Shown piece after piece: positions 17,777-28,171 of a stretch of DNA of 64,000 nt. This DNA is from Flavobacterium phragmitis (lineage in GTDB: Bacteria > Bacteroidota > Bacteroidia > Flavobacteriales > Flavobacteriaceae), in NCBI RefSeq assembly GCF_900112575.1, contig NZ_FOMH01000004.1, positions 281,066 to 345,065 on the forward strand, in the 5' to 3' direction. The notes under the pieces were generated by a model. The model was given only the letters and a program-made list of their open reading frames with translations. It did no database searches and was not told the origin of the DNA. The position numbers and the translations under genes are program-made. The stretch's first letter is position 1. Each line of letters starts with the position of its first letter.

Positions 17777-20700
17777 ATGAATAAGAAACCCGCTTATTTT
17801 ATAAAAAAAATACTTCGTATCCTGATGTGGTGCGTGGTTTCTGTAGTTGCCCTTTTATTACTTGTTATAATTTTAATCCAGGTTCCTTCGGTTCAGAATT
17901 TCGTTAAAAATAAAGCGGTTTCGTATCTTCAGGATAAGATAAAAACCAAAGTTTCTTTGGATTATATTTCGATAAAATTCCCGAAAGATGTAGTTCTGGA
18001 AGGTTTCTATTTCGAAGGTCAAAAGAAAGATACTTTGTTGGCAGGTAAACGATTAGAGGTTGATGTTGATCTTTTTAAACTCATTAGTAGTGAACTTGAA
18101 ATCAATTCGGTTTCACTTGAAAATGTAAAAGCCAATATTTCCAGAAATAAAGACGGTGTTTTCAATTTCGATTACATCATAAAAGCATTTGAATCCAAAG
18201 AACCAAAAGTAGAAGATCCGAACGCGAAACCTTTTAAGATTTCGGTTGTCAAAGTAAACCTCGATCAGGTTAAATTCAATTTTAAAGACGATTTTGCTAA
18301 AAATGACATTCGTGTAAATCTGACGCATTTCGATACTAAATTCAAGAAATTCGATTTGGATCAAATGGATTTTAATATTCCAACGATTAATCTAAACGGA
18401 TTAAAAGTAGTTTTAGATCAGGATGTGGTCGAGAAACTTGCCGAGGTTTCAGTAAAAACGGTTGATACGATTTCGAAACGTCCCGATTTTAAATTGGCCT
18501 TAGATAAAATAGCTTTATCTAAAATCGATATTTTATACGACAATAAAGATTCAAAACTAAATTCAGGCATTAGCTTGGGAAATTTAAATTTAATAGTAAA
18601 TGAGATTGATCTTAATAAACAGTTTTTGGATTTTAATACTTTTGAAGTTAAAAATCTTAAAGGAAATTTACGTCTTGGTGCAAAAGATAAGCAGATTCAG
18701 ACCCCAGACCTGGATACAACAGCCATAAAACAAGCAGGCTGGAAAGTAAAATTAAAAGAAACCAATCTGGAAAATATTGCTTTCAGGTTTGATGATGAGC
18801 AATCGAAACCTAAAACAAAAGGAATTGATTATGCACATCTCGATTTGAGGAAGTTCAATTTTCAGGCAGAGCAATTATATTACGGAAATGATACAATTTC
18901 AGGAAATATAAAAACACTTACCGTTAACGAAAAAAGCGGTCTGCAAATTCAATCTTTAAAAACGGATTTCTTTTACGGACCTAAAAATGCCTCTTTAGAA
19001 AATCTGTATTTAAAAACACCTCAAACGCTTGTTCAGGATAAAATAAAAGCCGAATACAAATCGCTTGATGCACTACAGAAAGATTTAGGAAATCTCGCGA
19101 TTGATGCCAATTTGAAAGAATCGAAAATTGGTTTTAAAGATATTTTATTGTTTGTGCCTACGCTTCAAAATACGAATCCGTTTAAGAGCAATCCAAATGC
19201 AATTTTGTATGTGGACAGCCGTGTAAGTGGAAAAGTAAAAGATCTGAATATTTCCAAATTCGAAATGAGCGGTATCGGAACGACAAAAGTTTCCCTTTCG
19301 GGGAAAATTGCCGGGTTGCCAGATGCCGAAAAAGCCTATTACGATTTGAATATTAAAAAAATGTCGAGCACCGCAAAAGACATTAATATGTTCGTGCCGG
19401 CAGGAACAATTCCGAAGAATATTCAGCTTCCATCGCAGTTGAGTTTACAAGGGAAATTTAAAGGTTCTGTTCAGAATTTTAAAACGAATCTGGCCTTAAA
19501 CAGCAGTTTCGGAAATGCAAAAGTTGACGCTTTATTTGATCAGCGTATTAAAAAAAGAGAAAAATACGATGCCACAGTTTCCCTAAATGAGTTTGATTTA
19601 GGAAGATTGATAAAAAATGATTCGATTGGAAAAATTACGCTTAACGCGAAAGTAAAAGGAAACGGTCTAGATCCAAAAACGGCAAATGCTGTCATTGACG
19701 GAATTGTTCAGAAAGCCGTTTTCAACAGATATACCTATAAAGATTTAACGCTGAAAGGAAACATCGAAAACGGATCTTTTGCAGTAAAATCAGGAATGGA
19801 AGATCCAAATCTGAATTTCAATTTAACGGCTTCTGGTGATACAAAAGACAAATATCCATCCGTAAAACTGAAATTAAATCTTGATATAGCCGATTTAGAA
19901 AAACTGAATCTTCACGCTGGCCCAATGAAACTTCGCGGAAATGTAGATGCCGATATTGCCAACAGTAATCCCGATTTCCTGAACGGAAAAGTATTCTTGT
20001 CCAACATTCAGATTTTACAGGATAAAGAACCAATTGTTTTAGATTCTATCCGTGTTTTTGCGTTTGCAGATAAAGACAGTAATTCGATTAAAATTTCGTC
20101 CCAGTTTCTAAAAGCAGAAGTAACAGGAAAATACAAATTGACAACTCTGGCCAATTCGGTTCAGAAATCATTGTCTAAATATATTAATCTTCAAAATCCT
20201 AAAGTCAACGCCGAATCAGATGAACAAAGATTGGCCTTTACTTTGAAAGTGGACAATGATCCAGTTCTTCTAAAATTATTGCCAAAACTAACCGCTTTAG
20301 AGCCTTTTACAATAAACGGGAACTACAATAACCAGGCAGATTCATTAGAAGTAAAAGGAACAATTCCGCGTATTGTTTATGGCGGAAACACTATTTCTGA
20401 CGGAAAAATAAATATCGAAACCAAAGAAAATGCTTTAGAATATTTGGTTTCTGTAGCCTCTGTTGAAAGCGGTTCGCTTAAAATTCCTTTTACGAGTTTA
20501 TCAGGAAAAGTAGAAAACAATGAGCTGACTTATGCTTTGGAAGTAAAAGATGCAAAAGAAAAACAGCAGTATTTCATTGCTGGAAACTTGAATCATGAAG
20601 ACTCCAAAAACATCTTTAAAATCGATGCAGACAGTTTTATTTTAAATTACGATAAATGGACAGTTGATCCGGAAAACGCAATCGAATTTGGAGATAACCG

Positions 20701-22876
20701 ACTTTATATCAATAAATTTTTTCTGAGCAATTCCGGAAACGAATTAAAAATCCAATCGCAGGGAACTCAAAATAATGCACCACTTCAGGTTGATTTTGTG
20801 AATTTCAAAATCGAAACCATTATGAACATGGTCAAAAAAGACGAACTGTTAATGCAGGGATTAATTAACGGAAATGCTTTGGTCGAAAATGTTATGACCA
20901 AACCCACTTTTACATCCGATTTAAAAATAGACGATTTTACTTTTAAAGAAGAAAAAGTCGGCGATTTAGAAATAAAAGTAGACAATAAAACCGAAGATAC
21001 ACTTGCCGCAAATGTAGTTTTAAGCGATGAAGGAAATGATGTTAAACTGACGGGAGAATATAAAATCGAAGAAGGAACTTTTGATTTGAATATGGCTATT
21101 AATAAGCTGTACATCAAAAGCATTCAAGGATTCAGTATGGGCAATATTACCGAAGGAAAAGGTTTTCTGTCAGGAAATTTTAAAGTGACGGGAAATACTT
21201 CTGCACCAAAAGTGAATGGAGAATTGAATTTTAATGATGCCGGTTTCAGAGTGACACAGCTGAATTCCTATTTTAAAACCGAGCAAGAAAAAATCACTTT
21301 CAATGAGGGAGTAATTTCTTTTGATAAGTTTTCTCTTTTAGACGAAAATGACAATGAATTGTTTGTCAACGGAACCGTTCAATCAGCTGATTTTACGAAG
21401 TACAATTTTAACCTTGTGGTTGAAGCGAATGATTTTAGAGCGATTCATTCTAAAGCCACCGATAATGATTTGTTTTACGGGGATTTATTTTTGGATACTA
21501 AATTGAATATCAAAGGAAGTTTAGAAAGTCCGGTTGTGGACGGAACACTCAAAATAAACAAAGAAACTAAGTTTACGGTGGTTATGCCTCAGTCAGATCC
21601 GTCAATTGCAGATCGTGAAGGAATTGTAGAGTTTGTTGATGAAGATAATATGTATCTGAAACAAACAGTTGAAATGCAGACTAAATTGGATCAGTCGGAA
21701 TTGAAAGGAATGAACGTGAATGTTGCCATTACGATTGATAAAGAAGCCGAATTGACTTTGCTGATTGATAAATCAAACGGTGATTATTTGAACTTAAAAG
21801 GAGAAGCAGAATTAGTCGGTGGAATTGATCAGTCCGGAAAAACAACATTGACTGGAAAATATGAATTTTCGGATGGTGCTTATCAAATGAATTTTAACGG
21901 AATCAAAAGAAAATTCGATATTCAGGAAGGAAGTTATATTACCTGGAATGGCGAGCCAACGATGGCGAACATAAATATTACAGCTATTTATAAAGTAGAT
22001 GCAGCTCCTATTGATTTACTTGGAAATCAATTAGCAGGAATGGAACAGTCTATTCAGAATACTTATAAACAAAAACTTCCGTTTCAGACTTTATTGAAAA
22101 TGAATGGAGAATTGATGAAGCCTGAAATCTCCTTTGGAATTGTATTACCGGAAGGGAATTATAATGTTTCAACAGATGTAGTTACGACAACACAAGCTAA
22201 ATTAAAACAACTGGAACAAGATCCAGCCGAATTGAACAAACAGGTTTTTGCGCTTTTATTACTAAACCGTTTTGTGGGCGAAAATCCGTTTGCGAGTCAA
22301 AGTGGAGGAATTAGTGCCGAAACGATGGCAAGACAAAGTGTGAGTAAAATACTTTCGCAGCAATTGAATAATCTGGCAGGAGAATTAATTACAGGATTTG
22401 AAGTCAATTTTGATTTAGAATCCTCTGAAGATTATACTTCTGGAACTATGCAGAATAGGACAGATTTGAATGTTGAGGTTTCTAAAAAACTGCTGGATGA
22501 CCGATTGAAAGTAACTGTTGGAAGTAGTTTTGGCGTAGAAGGTGCAGAGCGTGCCAACGAAGAAAGTACCAATATTGCCGGTGATGTAGCTTTAGACTAT
22601 CAATTGACAAAAGATGGTAGATATATTGTTCGTGCCTACAGAAAAAATCAATATCAGGTTGCAGTAGAAGGACAGGTGGTAGAAACAGGTGTCGCTTTTA
22701 TTATTACAATGAGTTACAATAAATTCAGAGAACTTTTCCATCGAACTGAAAAAGAAAAAGAATTGATAAGAGAAGAAAAGCTTCGAAAAGAAAAAGAAAA
22801 GCAGAAAAAAAAGGAAGATAAAGAGAAGGAGCAATTGCAGGAAAATCAAATTGAAGGAAATGAACAAAAAACGTAA
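17777..22876 (+). CDS. tamB: Translocation and assembly module subunit TamB
   Basis: A 1699-residue protein with one N-terminal membrane helix (residues about 12-35), an AsmA-like N-terminal region, then a very long series of amphipathic beta strands and a C-terminal DUF490/TamB domain (about residues 1230-1640). It ends with a highly charged Lys/Glu tail. TamB-type proteins bridge inner and outer membranes and move lipids or aid outer membrane protein assembly. The next gene, a TamA/BamA-like lipoprotein, overlaps its last 17 bases, so the pair is translationally coupled and probably forms one envelope machine. Confidence 0.92.
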   Translation: MNKKPAYFIKKILRILMWCVVSVVALLLLVIILIQVPSVQNFVKNKAVSYLQDKIKTKVSLDYISIKFPKDVVLEGFYFEGQKKDTLLAGKRLEVDVDLFKLISSELEINSVSLENVKANISRNKDGVFNFDYIIKAFESKEPKVEDPNAKPFKISVVKVNLDQVKFNFKDDFAKNDIRVNLTHFDTKFKKFDLDQMDFNIPTINLNGLKVVLDQDVVEKLAEVSVKTVDTISKRPDFKLALDKIALSKIDILYDNKDSKLNSGISLGNLNLIVNEIDLNKQFLDFNTFEVKNLKGNLRLGAKDKQIQTPDLDTTAIKQAGWKVKLKETNLENIAFRFDDEQSKPKTKGIDYAHLDLRKFNFQAEQLYYGNDTISGNIKTLTVNEKSGLQIQSLKTDFFYGPKNASLENLYLKTPQTLVQDKIKAEYKSLDALQKDLGNLAIDANLKESKIGFKDILLFVPTLQNTNPFKSNPNAILYVDSRVSGKVKDLNISKFEMSGIGTTKVSLSGKIAGLPDAEKAYYDLNIKKMSSTAKDINMFVPAGTIPKNIQLPSQLSLQGKFKGSVQNFKTNLALNSSFGNAKVDALFDQRIKKREKYDATVSLNEFDLGRLIKNDSIGKITLNAKVKGNGLDPKTANAVIDGIVQKAVFNRYTYKDLTLKGNIENGSFAVKSGMEDPNLNFNLTASGDTKDKYPSVKLKLNLDIADLEKLNLHAGPMKLRGNVDADIANSNPDFLNGKVFLSNIQILQDKEPIVLDSIRVFAFADKDSNSIKISSQFLKAEVTGKYKLTTLANSVQKSLSKYINLQNPKVNAESDEQRLAFTLKVDNDPVLLKLLPKLTALEPFTINGNYNNQADSLEVKGTIPRIVYGGNTISDGKINIETKENALEYLVSVASVESGSLKIPFTSLSGKVENNELTYALEVKDAKEKQQYFIAGNLNHEDSKNIFKIDADSFILNYDKWTVDPENAIEFGDNRLYINKFFLSNSGNELKIQSQGTQNNAPLQVDFVNFKIETIMNMVKKDELLMQGLINGNALVENVMTKPTFTSDLKIDDFTFKEEKVGDLEIKVDNKTEDTLAANVVLSDEGNDVKLTGEYKIEEGTFDLNMAINKLYIKSIQGFSMGNITEGKGFLSGNFKVTGNTSAPKVNGELNFNDAGFRVTQLNSYFKTEQEKITFNEGVISFDKFSLLDENDNELFVNGTVQSADFTKYNFNLVVEANDFRAIHSKATDNDLFYGDLFLDTKLNIKGSLESPVVDGTLKINKETKFTVVMPQSDPSIADREGIVEFVDEDNMYLKQTVEMQTKLDQSELKGMNVNVAITIDKEAELTLLIDKSNGDYLNLKGEAELVGGIDQSGKTTLTGKYEFSDGAYQMNFNGIKRKFDIQEGSYITWNGEPTMANINITAIYKVDAAPIDLLGNQLAGMEQSIQNTYKQKLPFQTLLKMNGELMKPEISFGIVLPEGNYNVSTDVVTTTQAKLKQLEQDPAELNKQVFALLLLNRFVGENPFASQSGGISAETMARQSVSKILSQQLNNLAGELITGFEVNFDLESSEDYTSGTMQNRTDLNVEVSKKLLDDRLKVTVGSSFGVEGAERANEESTNIAGDVALDYQLTKDGRYIVRAYRKNQYQVAVEGQVVETGVAFIITMSYNKFRELFHRTEKEKELIREEKLRKEKEKQKKKEDKEKEQLQENQIEGNEQKT

Positions 22877-25178
22877 TCATATAAAAAATCATTTTGCAAA
22901 GTATTTTGTGCTGTTATCCCTGTTTTTTGTTTTTGGATGCAGTAATACAAAATATCTTCCAGAAGGCGATTTACTGTACACGGGCGGTTCGGTAAAAGTG
23001 AAAGATTCTATTATGAAAAAGAAAGATAGAAAAGCACTGGAAACGGAACTGGAAGATTTGATTCGCCCGAAACCCAATAAAACATTTTTAGGATTACGTC
23101 CAAAGTTATGGTTTTATAATATTGCCGGCGAACCTAAAAAACAAAAAGGTTTTAGATATTGGCTTCGCACTAAAGTGGGAGAAGAACCAGTGCTTTTTAG
23201 TAAAGTCGATTTAGATTATAATGCTTCAGTTCTGCGAAATTTTACCGAAAACCGAGGTTATTTTAAAACTCGTGTAAGTGCCGATTCTACGGTAAGCAAT
23301 AAAAGAGTGACAGCCGAATATACCGTTGTTCCCAAAAAACAATACATTATTAAAAGTGTCACTTTTCCGGATGATTCTTTAAAAATGTCCAAAATAATCG
23401 CCAGATCAAGCCGACGCAGTTTGTTGAAAGTTGGAAAACCATATGATTTGGATGTTATAAAAGCAGAAAGAGAACGTATCGATGCCAGATTGAAAGAAAA
23501 AGGGTATTACTATTTCAGTCCCGATTATCTTTTGGCGAAAGTAGACAGCAGTAAAGGCGATCATGAAGTGAAAATAAGATTGGTTATTAAAGATGAAACT
23601 CCTGCAAAAGCCTTAAGAGCTTATACCATAAATAACATTTTTGTGTATCCGAATTATTCTTTGGCGAATGATAGCATGGTTTACAGAAAAAAGAATATAA
23701 CACAGTATAAAGACTTTACGATTATTGATACGGCAGAAACTTTTAAACCAAGAGTTTATGATAGAACAATTTATTTCAAAAAAGGGGATTTATACAACCG
23801 AACTGATCATAATTTGACTTTGAATCGTTTCGTGAATTTGGGTACTTTCAGCTTTGTTAAAAACGAATTTAAGCCTTCAGACAGTATTGATAATGCTTTA
23901 GATTCCTATTATTATCTAACGCTTTTGCCTAAGAAGTTTATTCGTGTTGAGGTTTTGGGTAAAACCAATTCAGCAAGTTATACAGGTACGGAATTAAATT
24001 TAAATTGGAATAATAGAAATTTCCTTCGCGGAGCAGAATTGTTTACAGCTTCGATTTTTGGAGGTGCCGACTTTCAATTGGGCGGTGTGAATAAAGGAAA
24101 GAATATTTATAAACTAGGAGGAGAAGTTAGTTTGACTTGGCCAAGATTTATTACGCCTTTCAATATCGAAGGAAATAGCGAATATGTGCCCAGAACCAAA
24201 GCAACGATTCGTTACGAATATCAAAAACGAACGCAGTTGTATGCGCTGAATTCATTTAATACTTCTTTTGGTTATTTATGGAAAGAAAATATTCGAAAAG
24301 AGCATCAGTTGAATGTAATAGATGTGACGTATGTAAGCCCGAATCATGTTACAGCCGAATATTTAGAAGATATTCAACAAGATGAAGCGCTAAGAAGAGT
24401 AATCGAAAAGCAGTTAATTTTTGGGCCAACTTACAATTATACCTACACCAATACCATGCAGAAACGCCGAAAAAATACTATCTATTTTAACGGTGAATTG
24501 GATTTGGCAGGAAATATTACCGGTCTAGTAACTGGTGCTGATTATCCGGATAAGGTTAAAACAATATTTGATGTTCCGTTTAGCCAATATGTAAAAATTA
24601 AAACCGATTTCAGACATTATTTAAAACTAGGAAAAGAAAGTGAACTCGCCAGCCGATTAATAGTTGGAGCAGGATTTGCCTACGGAAATTCGAATGTAAT
24701 GCCAACGTCAAAACAATTTGTAGTGGGTGGAACGAATAGTATTCGAGCATTCAGGGCAAGAACTTTGGGACCAGGAAGTTATGTGATTCCAGAAACGACA
24801 ACCAACATTAACTATACACCAGATCAATCAGCCGATTTGAAATTGGAATTTAATACCGAATATAGAGCAAAACTTTTTAGCATTGTAAGAGGAGCAGTAT
24901 TTTTAGATGCCGGTAATATCTGGCTTTTACATGCTGATCCCAATAAACCTGGAGCCGAAATATCAAAAGATTTTATGAAAGAAATTGCTGTTGGTGCAGG
25001 AGCCGGTTTACGTTTCGATTTATCATTCTTAATTTTAAGAACAGATTTAGCCATTCCACTAAGAAATCCAGCACTTCCTGACGGACAAAGATGGGTTATT
25101 GACGACATAAATTTTGGAAGCAGTTCCTGGAGAAAAGACAATTTGATTCTGAATATCGCTATTGGATATCCGTTTTAG
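22860..25178 (+). CDS. TamA-like outer membrane lipoprotein (TamL type, BamA/Omp85 family)
   Basis: A 772-residue Omp85-family protein. I start at the ATG of MNKKRNHIKNHF, inside the end of tamB; a TTG nine bases earlier is an alternative. Unlike proteobacterial TamA it has a lipobox (FVFGC, Cys about 27), followed by POTRA domains (about residues 100-400) and a C-terminal 16-strand barrel with FVVGGTNSIRAFRARTLGPGS (the Omp85 VRGY-like motif region) and the terminal aromatic residue F. It should insert or assemble envelope components with TamB. Lipidated TamA homologues are characteristic of Bacteroidota. Confidence 0.92.
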   Translation: MNKKRNHIKNHFAKYFVLLSLFFVFGCSNTKYLPEGDLLYTGGSVKVKDSIMKKKDRKALETELEDLIRPKPNKTFLGLRPKLWFYNIAGEPKKQKGFRYWLRTKVGEEPVLFSKVDLDYNASVLRNFTENRGYFKTRVSADSTVSNKRVTAEYTVVPKKQYIIKSVTFPDDSLKMSKIIARSSRRSLLKVGKPYDLDVIKAERERIDARLKEKGYYYFSPDYLLAKVDSSKGDHEVKIRLVIKDETPAKALRAYTINNIFVYPNYSLANDSMVYRKKNITQYKDFTIIDTAETFKPRVYDRTIYFKKGDLYNRTDHNLTLNRFVNLGTFSFVKNEFKPSDSIDNALDSYYYLTLLPKKFIRVEVLGKTNSASYTGTELNLNWNNRNFLRGAELFTASIFGGADFQLGGVNKGKNIYKLGGEVSLTWPRFITPFNIEGNSEYVPRTKATIRYEYQKRTQLYALNSFNTSFGYLWKENIRKEHQLNVIDVTYVSPNHVTAEYLEDIQQDEALRRVIEKQLIFGPTYNYTYTNTMQKRRKNTIYFNGELDLAGNITGLVTGADYPDKVKTIFDVPFSQYVKIKTDFRHYLKLGKESELASRLIVGAGFAYGNSNVMPTSKQFVVGGTNSIRAFRARTLGPGSYVIPETTTNINYTPDQSADLKLEFNTEYRAKLFSIVRGAVFLDAGNIWLLHADPNKPGAEISKDFMKEIAVGAGAGLRFDLSFLILRTDLAIPLRNPALPDGQRWVIDDINFGSSSWRKDNLILNIAIGYPF

Positions 25179-25185
25179 ATTTTCT

Positions 25186-25308
25186 GCCACAAATTTCACA
25201 AATTAGCACAAATTTCTTTTTTATGTTTTTTAAAATCACAAATTAAAAATTCGAAAAAATCAAAATTTAAACGCTCCAAAAATTAGTGTAATTCGTGAAT
25301 TCGTGGCG
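25186..25308. repeat. Repeat R4, degenerate inverted copy
   Basis: Left end GCCACAAATTTCACAAATTA and right end AATTAGTGTAATTCG...TCGTGGC form a long, imperfect inverted repeat filling most of the gap between the TamA-like gene and the DUF4230 gene. It belongs to the same family as the perfect copy at 30441-30519. Confidence 0.6.
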
Positions 25309-25355
25309 AAAAAAACTAAAAAAAGAAGTAAATTGGTCTAAAATATTTTAGAGGA

Positions 25356-25985
25356 ATGCAAAACTTAATCAAAAGAATTATTGGTGTTAGTGTGATCGTT
25401 TTAGTCATTGTACTGGCTTTTAAATACTGCCAGTTCAAAAAAGAAGATGATTCGGATATTCAATATAATACCAATTTAATTCAACAGCAGATTCTTAATG
25501 TTGGAAAACTGGTTGTAACCGAAGGTCATTTCTCTGAAGTCATCACCTATAAAAATCAGCAGAAATATTTCTTAGACATGATTTCTTTTGAGAAAAAAGC
25601 ATTGGTTGTAGTCAATGCCAATGTAACGGTTGCTTACGATCTGCATCAAATGAAATATGATGTTGATGAGAAAAATAAAACCATCACGATTCTAAACATC
25701 CCAAAAGAAGAAATTACGATTAATCCAGATATTCAGTTTTATGATGTGGAACAAAGCAAACTGAATCCGTTTACAGGAGACGATTACAATAAAATCAACA
25801 AATCGGTAAAGGCGAACTTAGCCAAGAAAATCGAAAAATCAACCCTAAAAACAAATGCTCAAAACAGACTAATCAGTGAATTGTCTAAGATTTTGATTAT
25901 GACCAATTCGATGGGCTGGAAATTGCAGTATAACGGAAAAACAATTGATTCTGAAACTGAGTTAAGTCAGGATTTGAAGCTTTGA
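25356..25985 (+). CDS. DUF4230 domain-containing protein
   Basis: A 209-residue protein with one N-terminal membrane helix (IIGVSVIVLVIVLAFKYC, residues about 7-25) and a DUF4230 domain over most of the rest (VGKLVVTEGHFSEVITYKNQQ, VTVAYDLHQMKYDVDEKNKTITI, ITINPDIQFYDVEQSKLNPF). The domain is expected outside the inner membrane. No function is established for the family. No partner gene is evident; the 170-base gap before it is repeat sequence. Confidence 0.88.
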   Translation: MQNLIKRIIGVSVIVLVIVLAFKYCQFKKEDDSDIQYNTNLIQQQILNVGKLVVTEGHFSEVITYKNQQKYFLDMISFEKKALVVVNANVTVAYDLHQMKYDVDEKNKTITILNIPKEEITINPDIQFYDVEQSKLNPFTGDDYNKINKSVKANLAKKIEKSTLKTNAQNRLISELSKILIMTNSMGWKLQYNGKTIDSETELSQDLKL

Positions 25986-25997
25986 GGTTTGCCACAA

Positions 25998-26015
25998 TCC
26001 CGATAGCTATCGGGA
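25998..26015. repeat. 18-bp perfect palindrome after DUF4230 gene
   Basis: TCCCGATAGCTATCGGGA is self-complementary over its full length and lies 12 bases after the stop codon. CTATCGGG pieces also occur near 26200 and at 45515. It lacks a following T run, so it is a repeat core rather than a clear terminator. Confidence 0.6.
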
Positions 26016-26104
26016 CTAAGGCACAAAGCTTTTTTACCACAGATTAAAAGGATTATGAGGATTTAATCTGAATGTTTTTTCAAATAAAGATTTTCTCGCA
26101 ATCT

Positions 26105-26234
26105 TGTCATTTCGACTGAAAGGAGAAATCACACTCGTATATCTACAAAGATTGGTGTTTTCTTTGCGGAGTTTCTAGTGTGATTTGCTTCGCCAGTTCG
26201 CTATCGCTCGGGTCTCCTTTCAGTCGAAATGACA
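26105..26234. repeat. Long inverted repeat R2, copy with interrupted right arm
   Basis: The left arm (26105-26130) is identical to the arm of the element at 10414. The right arm is split: GTGTGATTT at about 26179, then about 27 extra bases (GCTTCGCCAGTTCGCTATCG...), then CTCCTTTCAGTCGAAATGAC to 26234. The central bases match the copy at 10414 only when read in the opposite orientation. Confidence 0.75.
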
Positions 26235-26258
26235 TAAAATGAGGAAAATCTTTGCGCC

Positions 26259-28034
26259 TTAGTGCCTTAGTGGCAAATTAGGCAAAGAACTATCAAAAAT
26301 CAAATCCAGTCCACCAGAAATTAGATGTGCAATTTCAGGACGTTTGACTTTCAATTGATCTAAATGAACCAACACTTCCTGTAAAAGCTGTTTTTCGTCA
26401 GAATCTTTCAAAAGTTCTGCAATTTCAACAGACAATAACCAATCGTTTGAATGATTATTTTTAAGTTTTTCAAAAACAACTTTCAATTCTGTTTTAGAAG
26501 ATTTATTGGTTCTGATTTCGCGAACAGTTGCATATAAATGCTCTAATTCATCACGCTCATCAGTATGTTTTGCTTTGATGGTTTTGGTTGATGGAACAAT
26601 ATTAATTAAATCAAAACTATTTACATCGGCTGGACCAGAGAAAGCAGAAATGACTTTTTTACCAATTGCCATATCATAATTGCCCCAATCAGGTTGGAAT
26701 AAAATCGTATCGCCATGAGTAACCGTGCAATTTTTGAAACTAATTAAAATAATTTCTCCGTGAAGATTTCTAGAACCCGTAATAATTTCACCTTCTACAA
26801 TAATATTGCCTTCAAATTCTAGTGTAATCTTTTCGCCTTCTACAATGCTGTAAGCCTGCAGATCCTTCGGACTCATATCTTCAATAGCCAGATTAAAACC
26901 CTTCAATTTCCCAATCGGACTTCCAAATCCGTGTGGATGTGTTAGAGTTCCATGACCAACTAATTCTTTTTCGCGGTAAGCCAACGCCGTTTTTCCAGTA
27001 GTTTGTATATAAACCGGTTTTCCTTCTTCTTCAATAACATTAGTAAAAACTCCTGAAATTTGTAAACCAGTACTCAATTCAATTGTTCCCAAAGCACTCG
27101 ATTGAATTAGTTTTTTAATTCCGGAAAGACCTCCAGTACGTAAAGCCATTTTGTTGGCAAACTCTTCCAAAATCAAACTTAAATGAGAAAAAGTCGGTGT
27201 TACATACAATTGAGGTTGTAATTGCGTAATATCAAAATTCTGATTGGCTGCCGAAATATCATAAGGGATTTTCTTCACATTATTGGTCATACAGTGTGCA
27301 CTTTCGCCAATTGAAGAAAGCAATCCAGCGCCATATATTTTTGGGTTTTCGACTGTTCCTATCAAGCCGTATTCAACCGTCCACCAATGTAAGTTTCTAA
27401 TTTGTGCCATTTCAGACAATTCGCCCATATCATTTTGTAGATCGGCAACTGCTTTTTCAGCTTCGTCGATTTTTTCCTGTGGCGTATCTTCGGCTTCTTT
27501 TAAGATTGAAAGCAGACGAATCGCTTCGTACATTTGATAATCTTTATGAGAAGAAATTGCTTTACAGCCAATTTCTCCAAAACGTCTTAGATATTCAGCA
27601 TATTCAGGATTGGCAATAATAGGAGCGTGGCCGGCACCTTCATGAATGATGTCCGGAGCAGGAGTATATTCAATATGTTCCAATTGTCGAATATCTGAAG
27701 CAATAACCAGAACATTATAAGCCTGAAATTCCATAAAAGCATTTGGCGGAATAAATCCATCAACAGCAACCGCAGCCCAGCCAATTTTACTTAGAATTCG
27801 GTTCATGCCGTACATACTTGGAATAGAATCAATTTCGATTCCCGTTTTTCGTAAACCTTGCAAATAAGAATGATGCGCTACTTTTGAAAGATAATCTACA
27901 TTTTTACGCATCACATATCGCCAAACCGCCTGATTGATAGGAGTGTAATCACTATAATCTTGAGGTTTGATAAATTGCTGTAAATGTTTAGGCAATCTTT
28001 CTAATAACGGATTGGTTTCAATATTTGGATTCAT
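26259..28034 (-). CDS. Aromatic amino acid hydroxylase (phenylalanine 4-monooxygenase-like)
   Basis: A 591-residue protein. The catalytic domain of the pterin-dependent hydroxylases occupies about residues 30-330; the iron ligands are H131 and H136 in HEGAGH and E221 in HWWTVEYGLIG. It should hydroxylate phenylalanine (to tyrosine) with tetrahydropterin and O2, though substrate preference is not fixed by these residues. The C-terminal half (about 330-590) is an extension found in Bacteroidota homologues and absent from the short proteobacterial PhhA. The final residues LPLRH and the stop are encoded inside a dispersed intergenic repeat (GCGCCTTAGTGCCTTAG on the plus strand). Confidence 0.92.
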   Translation of the reverse strand: MNPNIETNPLLERLPKHLQQFIKPQDYSDYTPINQAVWRYVMRKNVDYLSKVAHHSYLQGLRKTGIEIDSIPSMYGMNRILSKIGWAAVAVDGFIPPNAFMEFQAYNVLVIASDIRQLEHIEYTPAPDIIHEGAGHAPIIANPEYAEYLRRFGEIGCKAISSHKDYQMYEAIRLLSILKEAEDTPQEKIDEAEKAVADLQNDMGELSEMAQIRNLHWWTVEYGLIGTVENPKIYGAGLLSSIGESAHCMTNNVKKIPYDISAANQNFDITQLQPQLYVTPTFSHLSLILEEFANKMALRTGGLSGIKKLIQSSALGTIELSTGLQISGVFTNVIEEEGKPVYIQTTGKTALAYREKELVGHGTLTHPHGFGSPIGKLKGFNLAIEDMSPKDLQAYSIVEGEKITLEFEGNIIVEGEIITGSRNLHGEIILISFKNCTVTHGDTILFQPDWGNYDMAIGKKVISAFSGPADVNSFDLINIVPSTKTIKAKHTDERDELEHLYATVREIRTNKSSKTELKVVFEKLKNNHSNDWLLSVEIAELLKDSDEKQLLQEVLVHLDQLKVKRPEIAHLISGGLDLIFDSSLPNLPLRH

Positions 28035-28171
28035 TTCGAAAACGTTGTAGATTAGAATGTAAAATTACGAATTTGGACCACTAATTTTTACATTTTATCA
28101 CAATATTTTTATTCGAAATTAACTTTTATTGCGTTTTTGTAGGTTTTTAAAGAAAGAGAAATTTTGTGGAT

